From the NCBI GenBank assembly GCA_900546875.1, contig URET01000001.1, positions 1 through 64,000 on the forward strand: a stretch of 64,000 nt of DNA, written 5' to 3'. The notes beneath the pieces are model-generated. The model searched no databases. It was not told the origin of the DNA and was given only the letters and a program-made list of their open reading frames with translations. Each line of letters begins with the position of its first letter. Positions within the stretch are counted from its first letter, which is position 1. Shown here in pieces: positions 34,771 to 44,667 of the stretch. The stretch comes from an uncultured Eubacteriales bacterium (lineage in GTDB: Bacteria > Bacillota > Clostridia > Christensenellales > CAG-314). A program made the position numbers and the translations under genes.

Positions 34771-35820
34771 ATGATAAAAAGAAAAGTGGATATCGGAGGC
34801 GTGATTATCGGCGGGACTGAAAAAGTCGCAATACAGTCGATGACTAATACCAAAACCGTTGATATTGAAAATACTCTTAGACAGATCGGGCAGCTGTACC
34901 GAGCCGGTTGCGATATAGTGAGGGTTGCGGTTCCGGATGCGCGTTCTGCCGAGGCTATAAGAGAAATCAAGCAAGGGAGCCCGCTGCCGTTGGTGGCGGA
35001 CATACATTTTGACTATAAGCTTGCACTCGCTGCGCTTGAGAACGGGGCCGATAAGGTGCGCGTAAATCCCGGTAATCTCGGCGGCGAGGATAAACTTTCT
35101 GCGGTATGTGAATGTGCGAAAGCGCTGGGAAAAGTAATGAGGATAGGAGTAAACACCGGTTCTCTTATGAAAAGTGCGCTCAGAAAAACCGACAACAGAA
35201 TGATAGCGGCGCTGTGGAGTCTGAGGGAATATGTCGAAATATGCGAAAAGACAGGGTTCAGGGATATTGTATTGTCGGTAAAGAGCAGCGACGTTAAAGA
35301 GACCGTGATGCTGAACAGGATGATAGACGATGAATTTGAATATCCTCTGCATCTGGGAGTCACAGAAGCCGGGATCCCTCCGACGGCGGAGTATAAATCG
35401 GCGATCGGGATAGGCGCATTGCTCATTGACGGTATAGGAGATACCATAAGAGTGTCTTTGACGGACGATCCTGTGAAAGAGGTCGAGGCTGCTAAAAACA
35501 TACTCGATGCACTCAAAATGAGAGAAGGTGTGAACGTTATAGCCTGTCCGACCTGCGCAAGAACGGAGATAGACGTTATAGGGCTGGCGCAGGAGATAAA
35601 GAAAGCTACGTCAGGAATAAAGAAGAAGCTGAATGTTGCCGTAATGGGGTGTGTGGTAAACGGTCCGGGAGAAGCGGCTGAGGCTGACGTTGGCATAGCC
35701 GGGGGAAGAGATTGTGCCGTGATGTTCAGGAAGGGCGTTATAGTCAAAAAAACTAAAGCCGATTATGCGGAAGAACTGATGAAGGAGATCGGATTGTTGC
35801 TGGATGCTGAGAATACTTGA
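34771..35820 (+). CDS. ispG: 4-hydroxy-3-methylbut-2-enyl diphosphate synthase
   Basis: A 349-residue iron-sulfur enzyme of the MEP pathway. The N-terminal TIM barrel begins with VAIQSMTNTKT. The [4Fe-4S] Cys residues are in ACPTCARTEID near 258 and in GCVVNGPGEA near 293. ATG at 34771 is chosen because AAGGAG lies eight bases upstream; the GTG at 34765 is too close to it. The stop overlaps the start of the PolC-like gene. Confidence 0.95.
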   Translation: MIKRKVDIGGVIIGGTEKVAIQSMTNTKTVDIENTLRQIGQLYRAGCDIVRVAVPDARSAEAIREIKQGSPLPLVADIHFDYKLALAALENGADKVRVNPGNLGGEDKLSAVCECAKALGKVMRIGVNTGSLMKSALRKTDNRMIAALWSLREYVEICEKTGFRDIVLSVKSSDVKETVMLNRMIDDEFEYPLHLGVTEAGIPPTAEYKSAIGIGALLIDGIGDTIRVSLTDDPVKEVEAAKNILDALKMREGVNVIACPTCARTEIDVIGLAQEIKKATSGIKKKLNVAVMGCVVNGPGEAAEADVGIAGGRDCAVMFRKGVIVKKTKADYAEELMKEIGLLLDAENT

Positions 35821-37408
35821 AGAAAACAAAGAACTGCAGAGTTTTATGGCGGATATAAAATACATAGAAGCCCGGCTTGAGAAAAACAGCGGAAGGGTAA
35901 GATTTATTTTTGTGTGCAGAAGGGAACTGACACGGCAGGAAAGAGATACGCTTGAAGCACAGCTGAAAAAACACGAGTTCGGAGGGTATGATTTCAGTTG
36001 TGAGCTATTGCCTGACAATATTAATGAAAGTATTCTTGTTGCGAGATTCGGAGAGTATATAAAAAAGGAATTTTACGCATTGTATAACGGGTACTCCGAA
36101 AGTGATCTGGGGGTTTCACGCTTATCCGGGGAAAAGGGGTACAGGATGGTTTATAAGGTCCGGCCGGAAAACGCGGCTATTATTGAAGAACTGAAACTGA
36201 AAAGCAGGGCGGAAGAATATTTCGGAAACATTACTTTTGCTCCGGTTCATGTTGAGATAGAGAAGGGAGAAGAGGAAGTCAGCTTTTCTTCGGTGACGAA
36301 GAGCATTGAGGAGAATCAGGTAAAGCTTAGACTTGAAACTTTGTCGAAACCCGATAAAGTCGTCAGAGTGAACAAGCTGGAAAAAATAACCGGGAAGGCG
36401 GTGACAGGGAAGCCTGTATTGATTTCGGAAATCGGCGGAGCAGGAGAAAAGGCGGTAGTATGCGGCAGCGTGACGGATATCAAAATGCTGGATTTCAGCG
36501 GAAAGGGATATCATTTTGAGTGTATTTATAAAGGGTCGGTCAAGGATCCGACGGGTAGCATAAGTTTCAGTGCGTTTGTATCGGGCGAAGAAAGGAAAGG
36601 CTGGGAGAAGGTCAGGGAAGGAGAAGACGTGGTGGTGTACGGCAAGCTTGTAAACGACAGTCTGCGCGGTAATCTGAATCTTAATGTTTATGCGGCACAG
36701 TATTGTGAAATAACCGGATTTCCACAGCAAGTGATAAAGAACCGTATACCATTTGACGATTATCTTATAGTTAAGCCCGAAGCGTATATAACTCAGGTGC
36801 AGCAGAATTTTTTCGAGCGCAGCGAAAATGAAATACCGGAATGCCTGAGGGGCAGGGAATTCGTATTTGTCGACTTTGAAACTACCGGACTGTATGAGTC
36901 GGACAGGATAGTGGAGATAGGGGCGGTCAAGATGAGGGACGGAAGGATCATCGAGCAGTTTCAGACATTGGTGAACCCCGAGATGAGCATACCGGCGGAA
37001 GCGAGTAAAATAAATAATATATATGATAAGGATGTAGAGACCGCGCCGAAATTGGTGCATGTGATAGGTGATTTTTATAAATTCGGGTATGGGAGCATAA
37101 TGGTGGCTCACAATGCCGAATTTGACAGGAAGGTACTTGAGAGGGAAGCTTACAGAGTGAGATACGAGTTCACGAACAAATGGCTTGACACATTGCAGCT
37201 TGCGAAAGAATTTTTTTCTTCAAAAGAAAGAGGGGGTGTACCATTTCCGAGGGATTACAAACTGAGTACGCTAACGAAGGTATTCGGGATAGAGTATCAG
37301 GAAAGGCACAGAGCGCTGAGTGACATTTGCGTAACTGCCGAGGTTTTTGTTAAAATAGCTCAAATTAATCCGGGGATAATAAAAAACGCTTTGCAAACGC
37401 TTGCATAA
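35804..37408 (+). CDS. PolC-like protein reduced to N-terminal, OB and 3'-5' exonuclease domains
   Basis: A 534-residue protein at the exact place where full-length polC (about 1,430 residues) sits in Bacillota, between ispG and rimP. Residues 1-200 resemble the PolC N-terminal domains (FGEYIKKEFYALY), and about 205-310 form an OB-fold (VVCGSVTDIKM...VVVYGKLVND). A DEDDh exonuclease spans about 350-520 with FVDFETTGL (ExoI), MVAHNAEFD (ExoII) and HRALSD (ExoIII). In full PolC the exonuclease is inserted in a PHP domain; here both PHP halves, the palm, fingers and C-terminal parts are missing. The end is clean, immediately followed by the rimP promoter. It could be a stand-alone proofreading subunit. 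Activity is inferred from intact motifs. Confidence 0.8.
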   Translation: MLRILEENKELQSFMADIKYIEARLEKNSGRVRFIFVCRRELTRQERDTLEAQLKKHEFGGYDFSCELLPDNINESILVARFGEYIKKEFYALYNGYSESDLGVSRLSGEKGYRMVYKVRPENAAIIEELKLKSRAEEYFGNITFAPVHVEIEKGEEEVSFSSVTKSIEENQVKLRLETLSKPDKVVRVNKLEKITGKAVTGKPVLISEIGGAGEKAVVCGSVTDIKMLDFSGKGYHFECIYKGSVKDPTGSISFSAFVSGEERKGWEKVREGEDVVVYGKLVNDSLRGNLNLNVYAAQYCEITGFPQQVIKNRIPFDDYLIVKPEAYITQVQQNFFERSENEIPECLRGREFVFVDFETTGLYESDRIVEIGAVKMRDGRIIEQFQTLVNPEMSIPAEASKINNIYDKDVETAPKLVHVIGDFYKFGYGSIMVAHNAEFDRKVLEREAYRVRYEFTNKWLDTLQLAKEFFSSKERGGVPFPRDYKLSTLTKVFGIEYQERHRALSDICVTAEVFVKIAQINPGIIKNALQTLA

Positions 37409-37429
37409 AGGGCGTAAATGTGGTAAAAT
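37401..37429 (+). promoter_or_regulatory. Promoter of the rimP-nusA-infB operon
   Basis: TTGCAT (37401-37406) and TAAAAT (37424-37429) with a 17-base spacer and a TG extending the -10 box. The -35 box overlaps the stop codon of the PolC-like gene. Confidence 0.7.
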
Positions 37430-37461
37430 CAGTATGCTAAAATATATATATGTTATATATT

Positions 37462-37485
37462 AGAGTGGGATTGTAATTCCGCTCT
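37462..37485 (+). promoter_or_regulatory. Leader hairpin before rimP
   Basis: AGAGTGGGA and TTCCGCTCT pair, with two G-U pairs, around a TTGTAA loop, about 20 bases before the rimP start. A similar hairpin precedes rimP in many Clostridia and has been treated as a leader element of the operon. There is no T tract, so simple termination is unlikely. Confidence 0.5.
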
Positions 37486-37507
37486 AAATTGTTATGCGGG
37501 GAGTTAA

Positions 37508-37975
37508 ATGTCAGAAAAGATTTCTGAAAATATTTTCAGGCTTGTGAAACCTATAGCCGAGGGACTGGGGCTGGAGCTGGTAGAAGTAGAATACGTAAAG
37601 AAGCATGACGGAATGAATCTGACAGTATTTATAGATAAAGAAGGCGGGGTGACGATAGACGACTGCGAAGCGTTGCACATGGCAATAGACGCGCCGTTGG
37701 ACGAATTGAATCCGACCAATGATGCTCCGTATATTCTTAATGTATCCTCACTCGGTCTGGACAGACCGTTGAAGACGGACAGAGATTTTAAGAGAAACAC
37801 CGGGAAAGAGATATCGGTAAAGTTATATGCTCCCGATGAAGGCGGCAAAAAGAAATATGACGGTATATTAAAGAGTTACGACGGAGAAAGTTTTACCGTC
37901 GAGCTTGAAGGTGGGGAAGAAAAAAAGATAATGAGGAAGCAGGCCGCGCATATAGAGCCGATAATCAGGTTTTGA
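37508..37975 (+). CDS. rimP: Ribosome maturation factor RimP
   Basis: A 155-residue factor for 30S subunit assembly. The N-terminal alpha/beta domain contains GLELVEVEYVKKHDGMNLTVFID, and the junction LNVSSLGLDRPLKTDRDFKR leads to the C-terminal SH3-like domain. It is the first gene of the nusA operon, as usual. Confidence 0.94.
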   Translation: MSEKISENIFRLVKPIAEGLGLELVEVEYVKKHDGMNLTVFIDKEGGVTIDDCEALHMAIDAPLDELNPTNDAPYILNVSSLGLDRPLKTDRDFKRNTGKEISVKLYAPDEGGKKKYDGILKSYDGESFTVELEGGEEKKIMRKQAAHIEPIIRF

Positions 37976-37999
37976 TTTCAGGTAAATTAAGGAGGAAAC

Positions 38000-39151
38000 A
38001 TGATAAACAAAGATTTTTTTGCCGCGCTGAATGATCTGGAGAGGGAGCGCGGAATAGATAAAGAGATAATAATGACGGCTTTGGAAAGCGCGTTGACCTC
38101 GGCATGCAAGAAGCAATACGGAGAGGCGACAAACGTAGCGGTCAAATTAAATCCCGAGAAGAACACGATAAAGTTATATTCTTATAAAACCGTTGTTGAA
38201 GAGGTGAGCGATCCCGAGAAGGAGATATCGTTAGAGGAAGCGAGGGAAAAGAAGAAGAGCTACAAGGCGGGCGACACCGTAGAAACGGAAATCAATCCGA
38301 AGGAATTTGGCAGGATAGCGGCACAGACGGCAAAGCAGGTAGTGATACAGGCGATGAGGGAAGCAGAACGCAGCAATGCGTTTTCGCAGTACAGCGAGCG
38401 CGAGAACGAGCTGATAATAGGAGTGGTAAACAGGATAAATCCCGATGACGGGACCATATATGTAGAGATAGGCAAGAATCAGATGGAAGGGATATTGCTT
38501 GCTTCGGACCAGAACCCCAACGAGAAATTCGCACCCGGCGACAGGATAAAGGTGCTTGTGAAAAGGGTGAGGGAGACTGCGAAGGGAGGTTTGCAGATAT
38601 ATTTATCGAGGTCCACGCCCGCATTTGTAGTAAAGCTTTTTGAAATAGAGGTACCCGAGATAAGAGCGGGGATAGTGAGCATCAGGAACATAGTAAGGGA
38701 AGCGGGGTACAGGACGAAGATCGCCGTATACTGTGAGGATGCCGACATAGATCCGGTAGGCGCATGCGTAGGGAACAAGGGTGCCAGAGTAAACGCCATA
38801 ATAAACGAGCTTGGGGGAGAGAAGGTAGATATCATAGCATACAGCGACGACATACTCGATTATATTGCCAGAGCGCTCAATCCCGCTAAAGTTCTTATGG
38901 TGCAGGCGAATGAGGAGACAAAGGAAGCCAAAGTAATAGTTCCGGACGATAAGCTGAGTTTAGCCATAGGCAAAGACGGACAGAACGCGCGTCTGGCTGC
39001 AAGGCTGACGAACTGGAAAATAGATGTAAAGAGTTATTCGGGCGCCAAGGCGATAGGGTTATTGGACGAAAATCCGCTTATGGAAGAAGATATGTATGCT
39101 GATGTGAGAAAGAGAAGGTCAGAGGAAGAGGCAGAGGAAAGTGAAGAATAA
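38000..39151 (+). CDS. nusA: Transcription termination/antitermination factor NusA
   Basis: A 383-residue RNA-polymerase-binding protein. An N-terminal domain (1-125) with ALESALTSACKKQYG is followed by an S1 domain (about 135-200) and two KH domains. The KH GxxG regions are visible in VGNKGARVNAI near 257 and in AIGKDGQNARLAARL near 320. It lacks the C-terminal acidic repeats of proteobacterial NusA, as is normal for Bacillota. It overlaps ylxR by 11 bases. Confidence 0.95.
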   Translation: MINKDFFAALNDLERERGIDKEIIMTALESALTSACKKQYGEATNVAVKLNPEKNTIKLYSYKTVVEEVSDPEKEISLEEAREKKKSYKAGDTVETEINPKEFGRIAAQTAKQVVIQAMREAERSNAFSQYSERENELIIGVVNRINPDDGTIYVEIGKNQMEGILLASDQNPNEKFAPGDRIKVLVKRVRETAKGGLQIYLSRSTPAFVVKLFEIEVPEIRAGIVSIRNIVREAGYRTKIAVYCEDADIDPVGACVGNKGARVNAIINELGGEKVDIIAYSDDILDYIARALNPAKVLMVQANEETKEAKVIVPDDKLSLAIGKDGQNARLAARLTNWKIDVKSYSGAKAIGLLDENPLMEEDMYADVRKRRSEEEAEESEE

Positions 39152-39422
39152 AACGAAGGTGCCTCTTCGGATGTGCGTAGTATGCCGGGAGATGAAGCCC
39201 CAGAAAGAGCTGGTGAGGATAGTGCTCACGCAACAGGGGTACGAAGTAGATTTGACAGGAAAGAAAAACGGCAGAGGCTATTATGTATGCACGGCAGAGG
39301 AGTGTGTGAACAAGCTTGAGAAGCCGAAGTATGCAGCGGGGTTATTTAAGAACGGGATCACTGAAGAACAGATCGGAATAATAAAGGAAACAGCGGCACA
39401 AAGGCGAAAGAATGGACAGTAA
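39141..39422 (+). CDS. rnpM: YlxR/RnpM family RNA-binding protein
   Basis: A 93-residue basic protein with RMCVVCREMKPQKELVRIV near the N-terminus and GRGYYVCTAEEC in the middle, the family hallmarks. In Bacillus the orthologue binds RNase P RNA and modulates it. It is placed between nusA and the L7Ae-like gene as in most Bacillota, overlapping both neighbours. Confidence 0.92.
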   Translation: MKNKTKVPLRMCVVCREMKPQKELVRIVLTQQGYEVDLTGKKNGRGYYVCTAEECVNKLEKPKYAAGLFKNGITEEQIGIIKETAAQRRKNGQ

Positions 39423-39759
39423 GATAATCAGTTATGCAGGATTCTGTATAAGGAAGGGGTCGGTCATATTCGGCGCGGACGCTATCGAAGTAACGGGCAG
39501 AAAGATGTATTTGCTGTTTGTCGCTGAAGGGACCGGCAGAAACACTCGCAAGCAGATAAATAAAATTATAGGGAACAAGGGAGTAAAGGGGTATATCGTA
39601 AAGGGTGAAGATCTTTCAGATATCATACACCGGAGCTCAAAAGTGATAGCCGTAACGGACAGAGAATTGGCGAAGGCGATAGAAAAAAGAATAAAAGAGA
39701 TTCCGGACGGAGATTTCCGGGAAATTACGGAGGTAGAACCAATTGACGACGATAAGTAA
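39412..39759 (+). CDS. ylxQ: L7Ae-family ribosomal/K-turn RNA-binding protein (YlxQ-like)
   Basis: A 115-residue protein of the L7Ae/L30e/S12e/Gadd45 fold. Recognisable are [18 protein letters not shown] near the start, [16 protein letters not shown] in the middle and [11 protein letters not shown] near the end. It probably binds kink-turn RNA. It overlaps ylxR by 11 bases and infB by 17. Confidence 0.9.
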   Translation: MDSKIISYAGFCIRKGSVIFGADAIEVTGRKMYLLFVAEGTGRNTRKQINKIIGNKGVKGYIVKGEDLSDIIHRSSKVIAVTDRELAKAIEKRIKEIPDGDFREITEVEPIDDDK

Positions 39760-42478
39760 AGAAAACAATAATTCTTCAGGGCAGGGGCAACTGGGAAATT
39801 TAAAAACTTTACGAACAGGTACTTATTCCTATGCGTTAGCGCTTCAGGAAAACGTCAGAGCTGCAAAGAAACGAGTCGATACTCTCAGCAGATCGATAAA
39901 TATCAAGGAAAAAGAGTTTCACGAAGCCGAGTCGGCGGCAAAGCAGGCGGCAGAAGAGGCAGCGAAGAATGAAACTTCCGTAATAAACGAGGAAAAGGCC
40001 GTAGCAGAGAAAACAGAGGCTGCAGCGAAAGAGGAAAAAGCTATCGAAACTGAAAAAACAGCCGTAAAGAAAGAGAGTTCGGAAGAGCCGTTTGAAGCGG
40101 TACAACCTGAGGTTGAAGAAAAGAAGGCAGGAAAAGAGGAAGAAGTCGCAAAAGAGACCAAGAAGGAACTCCCGGCAGAGACAGCGGAAGTGAAGAAGAC
40201 GGCTGAGGTGCCGGTAAGGGCCGGAGAAACTCAGAGGACATATACCGACGAAAAGGGCAACGTAAAAATACGTCGTTTTCTTACCGATATACCTAAGGCC
40301 CCGAAGGAGAACAAACCCGGACAGCGCAGTCAGGGGGGCAAGCCGACGTATGCACAGGGACAGAAACGGACCGGTCAGTATCAGCAGCCCGGATACATGA
40401 AGGATACAAGGTCGAATTACGGAGCGGAAAAGGGAGAATTCAGGAAGGATAAGGATAAGGATGCCGAAGGTCCCGTAAGACAGACACAGAAGCAGAGCAC
40501 CCGTTCTCAGTCCAAGTTCATGGTGCCCGGAATACCGCCCGTACAGCAGGGGAAACAGTACGGTAACAAAAACAAGACTCCCGAAAAAAACGAAGACAAG
40601 AAAGTTCAGAGCAAAAAGAGTCTGCTCATGAAGACCTTTGACGATTATGACGACGAAAGGGTTACAATCAGAAAAGCGAAGACTAAGAAGCAGGATAAGA
40701 GCGAGCAGGTCGTAAAGAAGATAGATCACGCAGTGATAAACAGTGAAGAAGTCACCATAAAGGATCTGAGCGAAAAGATAGGGGTATCTGCAGCGGAAAT
40801 AATAAAAGCTTTGTTCACCGAAGGTATAATAAAGACCATAAATGACAAGATAGAGTATGAATACGCTCAGTATGTTGCCGGGATGTTCGGGGTGGAGCTG
40901 ACGCTGAAGCTCAAGGAAACCGCAGAAGAGACATTGCTGGCGAATGTCAACTCTGACGAAGAGAATATACCGGACAACGAGAAGCGTGCTCCGATAGTTA
41001 CGGTAATGGGGCATGTGGATCACGGAAAGACATCTTTGCTGGACGCCATCAGAAGGACAAATGTTACCGAAGGAGAAGCCGGAGGCATAACACAGCATAT
41101 AGGAGCTTATCAGGTAATGCTGGACGGTGAGCCCATCACATTTATAGATACACCGGGACATGCGGCGTTCACGGCAATGAGAGCGCGCGGGGCGCAGGTG
41201 ACAGACGTGGCGATCATAGTCGTGGCAGCTGACGACGGGGTAATGCCGCAGACAGTAGAAGCGATAAATCATGCAAAGGCGGCAAATGTGCCGATAATAG
41301 TAGCCATAAACAAAATGGACAAAGCCGACGTAAATCCGGAAGGGGTAAAAACGCAGCTTTCGGAGTACGGGTTGTTGCCTGAAGAATGGGGCGGAGACAC
41401 CATAATGGTGCCGGTATCGGCGAAGAAGAATACCGGGATCAAGGAGTTGCTTGAAGCCGTGCTGACGGTAGCCGAAGTAGCCGAGCTGATGGCAAACAGC
41501 AGCAAGAAAGCTTCCGGTACAATAATAGAAGCGAAACTTGATAAAGGCAGAGGCCCTGTGGCGACGGTGCTCATAAAGAACGGTACTCTGCATATAGGCG
41601 ATTACGTAGTAGCGGGGACCGCTACAGGTAAAATAAGGGCTATGTTTGACAATAACGGAAAAAATGTCAAGAACGCAGGTCCTTCCATGCCGGTAGAGGT
41701 TTTAGGATTTTCCGATGTGCCTAATGCCGGTGACATGATGTTCACGGTGGACGAGAAGCTGGCGAAACAGGTGGCTGATGAAAGGAAGGATAAAGAAAAA
41801 GCTGCAAGAGAGACAGCCGGTTCCACGGTATCGCTTGACGATTTATATAATAAGATAAGCGAAGGTAATATAAAGACGCTCAATGTGATAATCAAGTCTG
41901 ATGTGCAGGGGAGTCTGGAAGCTTTGCGAGCTTCGCTTGTAAAGATCGGTAATGAAGAAGTCAAAATCAGTCCCATACACGGCGGAGTAGGCGCGATAAA
42001 CGAAACAGACGTTATGCTTGCCAAGGCGAGCGACGCAATAATCATAGGATTCAACGTGCGGGCAGACAGCAAGGCAAAAGCATCGGCGGAGAAAGAAGGG
42101 GTCGATATAAGACTGTACAGGATAATATATGACGCGATAGACGACATAACTGCAGCAATGAAGGGAATGTTGGCTCCCAAGTACAAGGAAACCGATATCG
42201 GACAGGCCACCGTAAAGAACACGTTCAAAATAACCGGAGTCGGGACCGTAGCCGGGTGTTATGTAAACAGCGGAAAGGTACTCAGGTCAGCCAAGGTCAA
42301 GATATATCGAGACAATATAATGATATATGACGGACAGATAGCCGCGCTGAAGCGATTTAAAGACGATGTAAGAGAAGTGGCGGCGGGATATGAATGCGGA
42401 ATAAGCGTAGTGAATTATAATGATATAAAGGAAGAGGACGTATTTGAGATCTATACGGTTGAGGAGATCGTTCAATAG
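39743..42478 (+). CDS. infB: Translation initiation factor IF-2
   Basis: A 911-residue GTPase placing initiator tRNA on the 30S subunit. The first ~320 residues are a charged, Ala/Glu/Lys-rich and partly coiled N-terminus. An IF2-N domain (about 333-390) is followed by the G domain with GHVDHGKTS near 423, DTPGHAAF and INKMDKAD. Domains II to IV follow. The start is TTG at 39743 with GGAGG about nine bases upstream, inside the end of ylxQ. The N-terminus is unusually long in Lys-Glu repeats but of a known kind. Confidence 0.95.
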   Translation: MTTISKENNNSSGQGQLGNLKTLRTGTYSYALALQENVRAAKKRVDTLSRSINIKEKEFHEAESAAKQAAEEAAKNETSVINEEKAVAEKTEAAAKEEKAIETEKTAVKKESSEEPFEAVQPEVEEKKAGKEEEVAKETKKELPAETAEVKKTAEVPVRAGETQRTYTDEKGNVKIRRFLTDIPKAPKENKPGQRSQGGKPTYAQGQKRTGQYQQPGYMKDTRSNYGAEKGEFRKDKDKDAEGPVRQTQKQSTRSQSKFMVPGIPPVQQGKQYGNKNKTPEKNEDKKVQSKKSLLMKTFDDYDDERVTIRKAKTKKQDKSEQVVKKIDHAVINSEEVTIKDLSEKIGVSAAEIIKALFTEGIIKTINDKIEYEYAQYVAGMFGVELTLKLKETAEETLLANVNSDEENIPDNEKRAPIVTVMGHVDHGKTSLLDAIRRTNVTEGEAGGITQHIGAYQVMLDGEPITFIDTPGHAAFTAMRARGAQVTDVAIIVVAADDGVMPQTVEAINHAKAANVPIIVAINKMDKADVNPEGVKTQLSEYGLLPEEWGGDTIMVPVSAKKNTGIKELLEAVLTVAEVAELMANSSKKASGTIIEAKLDKGRGPVATVLIKNGTLHIGDYVVAGTATGKIRAMFDNNGKNVKNAGPSMPVEVLGFSDVPNAGDMMFTVDEKLAKQVADERKDKEKAARETAGSTVSLDDLYNKISEGNIKTLNVIIKSDVQGSLEALRASLVKIGNEEVKISPIHGGVGAINETDVMLAKASDAIIIGFNVRADSKAKASAEKEGVDIRLYRIIYDAIDDITAAMKGMLAPKYKETDIGQATVKNTFKITGVGTVAGCYVNSGKVLRSAKVKIYRDNIMIYDGQIAALKRFKDDVREVAAGYECGISVVNYNDIKEEDVFEIYTVEEIVQ

Positions 42479-42492
42479 AGTAAGGAGGTAAA

Positions 42493-42870
42493 ATGAGCCT
42501 TCAGAGGACAGCGAAGCTGAATTCGGAATTTCAGAAGAATATATACGAGGTATTGAGCAAGAGCGTCAAGGATCCCAGGATAACGGAAATGTTTTCGGTC
42601 ACGAAGGTAGAGACTGACAAGGAGCTGACGCTGGCAAAGGTATATATAAGCGTATACGGAAAGGATAGTGAAAAGACAGAGGCGACTTTTGAAGGAATAA
42701 AGAGTGCGGCCGGATACGTAAGGCGAGAATTATACAAGATCATGAGGGTACGAGCGGTGCCGCAATTGATGTTTGTAAGGGACGATTCAATGGAATACAG
42801 CGACAGGATAAGCAAAATTCTGAATCAGCTCAATATAACCGAGAAAGACGAAGAGGAAGAAGGTCAGTGA
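42493..42870 (+). CDS. rbfA: Ribosome-binding factor A
   Basis: A 125-residue KH-like protein for 16S rRNA 5' end maturation. ELNSEFQKNIYEVL-type N-terminus, KDPRITEMFSVTKVETDKEL and a C-terminal RAVPQLMFVRDDSMEYSDRI are all typical. It follows infB by 14 bases and overlaps nrnA by four. Confidence 0.94.
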   Translation: MSLQRTAKLNSEFQKNIYEVLSKSVKDPRITEMFSVTKVETDKELTLAKVYISVYGKDSEKTEATFEGIKSAAGYVRRELYKIMRVRAVPQLMFVRDDSMEYSDRISKILNQLNITEKDEEEEGQ

Positions 42871-43829
42871 CGGTAAAGGAAAGCATTCTGAGAAAAATAA
42901 ACCAAAGCGGGCGAATAGGGATATTTTGTCATACCAATCCCGATGCAGACACGATCGGTTCCGCTTTGGCTCTTCGCATATATCTTGAGAAGGAAGGCAA
43001 GAAAGCGGATGTATACTGTGACAGTGATATAAGTTCCGCGCTGCTTTTTCTTAAGGGAGTAAAAGAGATAAAGAAGGAAGGTGCAGAGAAATACGACCTG
43101 CACATAGCGTTGGACTGCGGTGACAGATTCAGATTCGGGGATCTCACCGGGTTCTTTTTTTGTAACGGAAATACGATCAATATAGATCATCATCATCTCA
43201 GTAACGACGGGTATGCGCAGTTGAACTGGGTAGAGGCGCGGGCGAGTACGAGTGAAATGATATATGAGCTTTTGGAATGCGGCGGCAAAGGGTTAGATAA
43301 TGATGCGGCGGAATGTCTGATGGCAGGTATACTGACCGACACGAACAGTTTTACGAATTCCAATACGGACAGTCGGGTAATGATGACTGCCGCGAAGCTG
43401 GTAGACAGAGTGGATATAAATGAACTGAGTTACAGGCTGTTGAAGAATATGAGTTACGAGTATGCGAAGCTGAAGGGAAAAGCCGAGGCGCGTATGCGCA
43501 GATACTTTGACGGCCGTATGACGTTGATATATATGCTTGAAAAGGAGTATACCGAAGCCGGATTGGCACGTTCAGAGATAAAGGGCCTGGTAGACAGTGC
43601 GCTGAGGGTCGAGGGAACGCTCATAGCAGTGAGCGTACTGCAGACGGGGGAGAATAAATTCGATATCAGCATGCGCGGGCGTAAGAATACTGACGTAAGC
43701 AAAGTATGTCTGTCGTTCGGAGGCGGAGGACACAGAGTCGCCTCCGGTTGTGTGATAAATGGTTTTTTTGAAGACGTCGTGGACAAGATCGTAAGAGCGA
43801 TCAGGATAGAAGGAGTGCTTGATGCTTAG
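42867..43829 (+). CDS. nrnA: Bifunctional oligoribonuclease / pAp phosphatase NrnA (DHH family)
   Basis: A 320-residue DHH/DHHA1 phosphoesterase with a GTG start inside the rbfA stop. HTNPDADTIGSALAL near residue 20, the DCGD motif near 79 and the DHHHLS motif near 106 supply the metal ligands; GGGGHRVASG in the C-terminal DHHA1 domain is the substrate loop. It degrades short RNA to mononucleotides and dephosphorylates pAp. The location between rbfA and truB is standard for Clostridia. Confidence 0.94.
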   Translation: MTVKESILRKINQSGRIGIFCHTNPDADTIGSALALRIYLEKEGKKADVYCDSDISSALLFLKGVKEIKKEGAEKYDLHIALDCGDRFRFGDLTGFFFCNGNTINIDHHHLSNDGYAQLNWVEARASTSEMIYELLECGGKGLDNDAAECLMAGILTDTNSFTNSNTDSRVMMTAAKLVDRVDINELSYRLLKNMSYEYAKLKGKAEARMRRYFDGRMTLIYMLEKEYTEAGLARSEIKGLVDSALRVEGTLIAVSVLQTGENKFDISMRGRKNTDVSKVCLSFGGGGHRVASGCVINGFFEDVVDKIVRAIRIEGVLDA

Positions 43830-44667
43830 CGGGTTTTTGAATTGCAACAAACCTGCAGGAGCGACTTCAAACGACGTAGTGTCCGCGGTAAAGAGGATAG
43901 TGCCGGGCGTAAAAGTCGGGCATCTGGGGACTCTTGATCCGGGAGCAAGCGGAGTTTTGCCTGTAGCCGTAGGCAGGGCTACGAAGCTTTTTGATTTTCT
44001 GGTGTATAAAAAGAAGAAGTACAGAGCGATGTTCCGTTTCGGCGTGACGACGGATACCCTCGACAGTTACGGAAAAATAACGGAAAAAGGACGCTCCGTG
44101 AACAGCAGGGAAATAGAAGAGGCCTTAGGAAAGTTTCAAGGAAAGATAGTTCAGGTACCTCCTAAATACAGTGCTTGCAGCATAAACGGCGTAAAGGCAT
44201 ATAAGCTTGCGAGGAACGAAGTCGAATTCGAAATCAAGCCCAAGGAAGTTGAAATATATTCATTCAGTCTTATTGAAGAAAGGGGAGAGGATTTTGTATT
44301 TGATATAGAGTGTTCGGGCGGCACTTATATAAGGAGTCTGGTGAGAGATCTGTCAGCCGGGATGGAGAGCGTCGGATATATGAGCGCGTTGATAAGGCTG
44401 GAAGCAGGTCCGTTTACGATCGAGGGAGCAAGGACATTAACGGATATACACAATGATTTTCAGTCATGTCTGCTGCCGGTGGAGTTTCCGCTCAGGGGAA
44501 CGGAACGTATTGACCTGACGGGCAAAGAGGCAGTAAGGATAAAAAACGGGCTTCCGGTAAAAGCCGAGGGAAAAGGCGTTTTCAGGGTGTATGCCGACGG
44601 TGAATTGATAGGTATCGGTGAAAATATATCCGGGATATTGAGTATAAGGTATTATTTGGCAGTATGA
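43822..44667 (+). CDS. truB: tRNA pseudouridine-55 synthase
   Basis: A 281-residue enzyme forming pseudouridine 55 in tRNA. NKPAGATSNDVV near the start, GHLGTLDPGASGVLPV with the catalytic Asp near residue 40, and the later YIRSLVRDLS are diagnostic. ATG at 43822 has AGGAG six bases upstream. It overlaps nrnA and, by four bases, ribF. Confidence 0.95.
   Translation: MLSGFLNCNKPAGATSNDVVSAVKRIVPGVKVGHLGTLDPGASGVLPVAVGRATKLFDFLVYKKKKYRAMFRFGVTTDTLDSYGKITEKGRSVNSREIEEALGKFQGKIVQVPPKYSACSINGVKAYKLARNEVEFEIKPKEVEIYSFSLIEERGEDFVFDIECSGGTYIRSLVRDLSAGMESVGYMSALIRLEAGPFTIEGARTLTDIHNDFQSCLLPVEFPLRGTERIDLTGKEAVRIKNGLPVKAEGKGVFRVYADGELIGIGENISGILSIRYYLAV

Noticed and set aside
39836..41593. 585-residue minus-strand frame opposite infB
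   Set aside because: It is long only because of the repetitive Glu/Lys/Ala coding of IF-2; it is Cys/Phe/Arg-rich and has no start signal.
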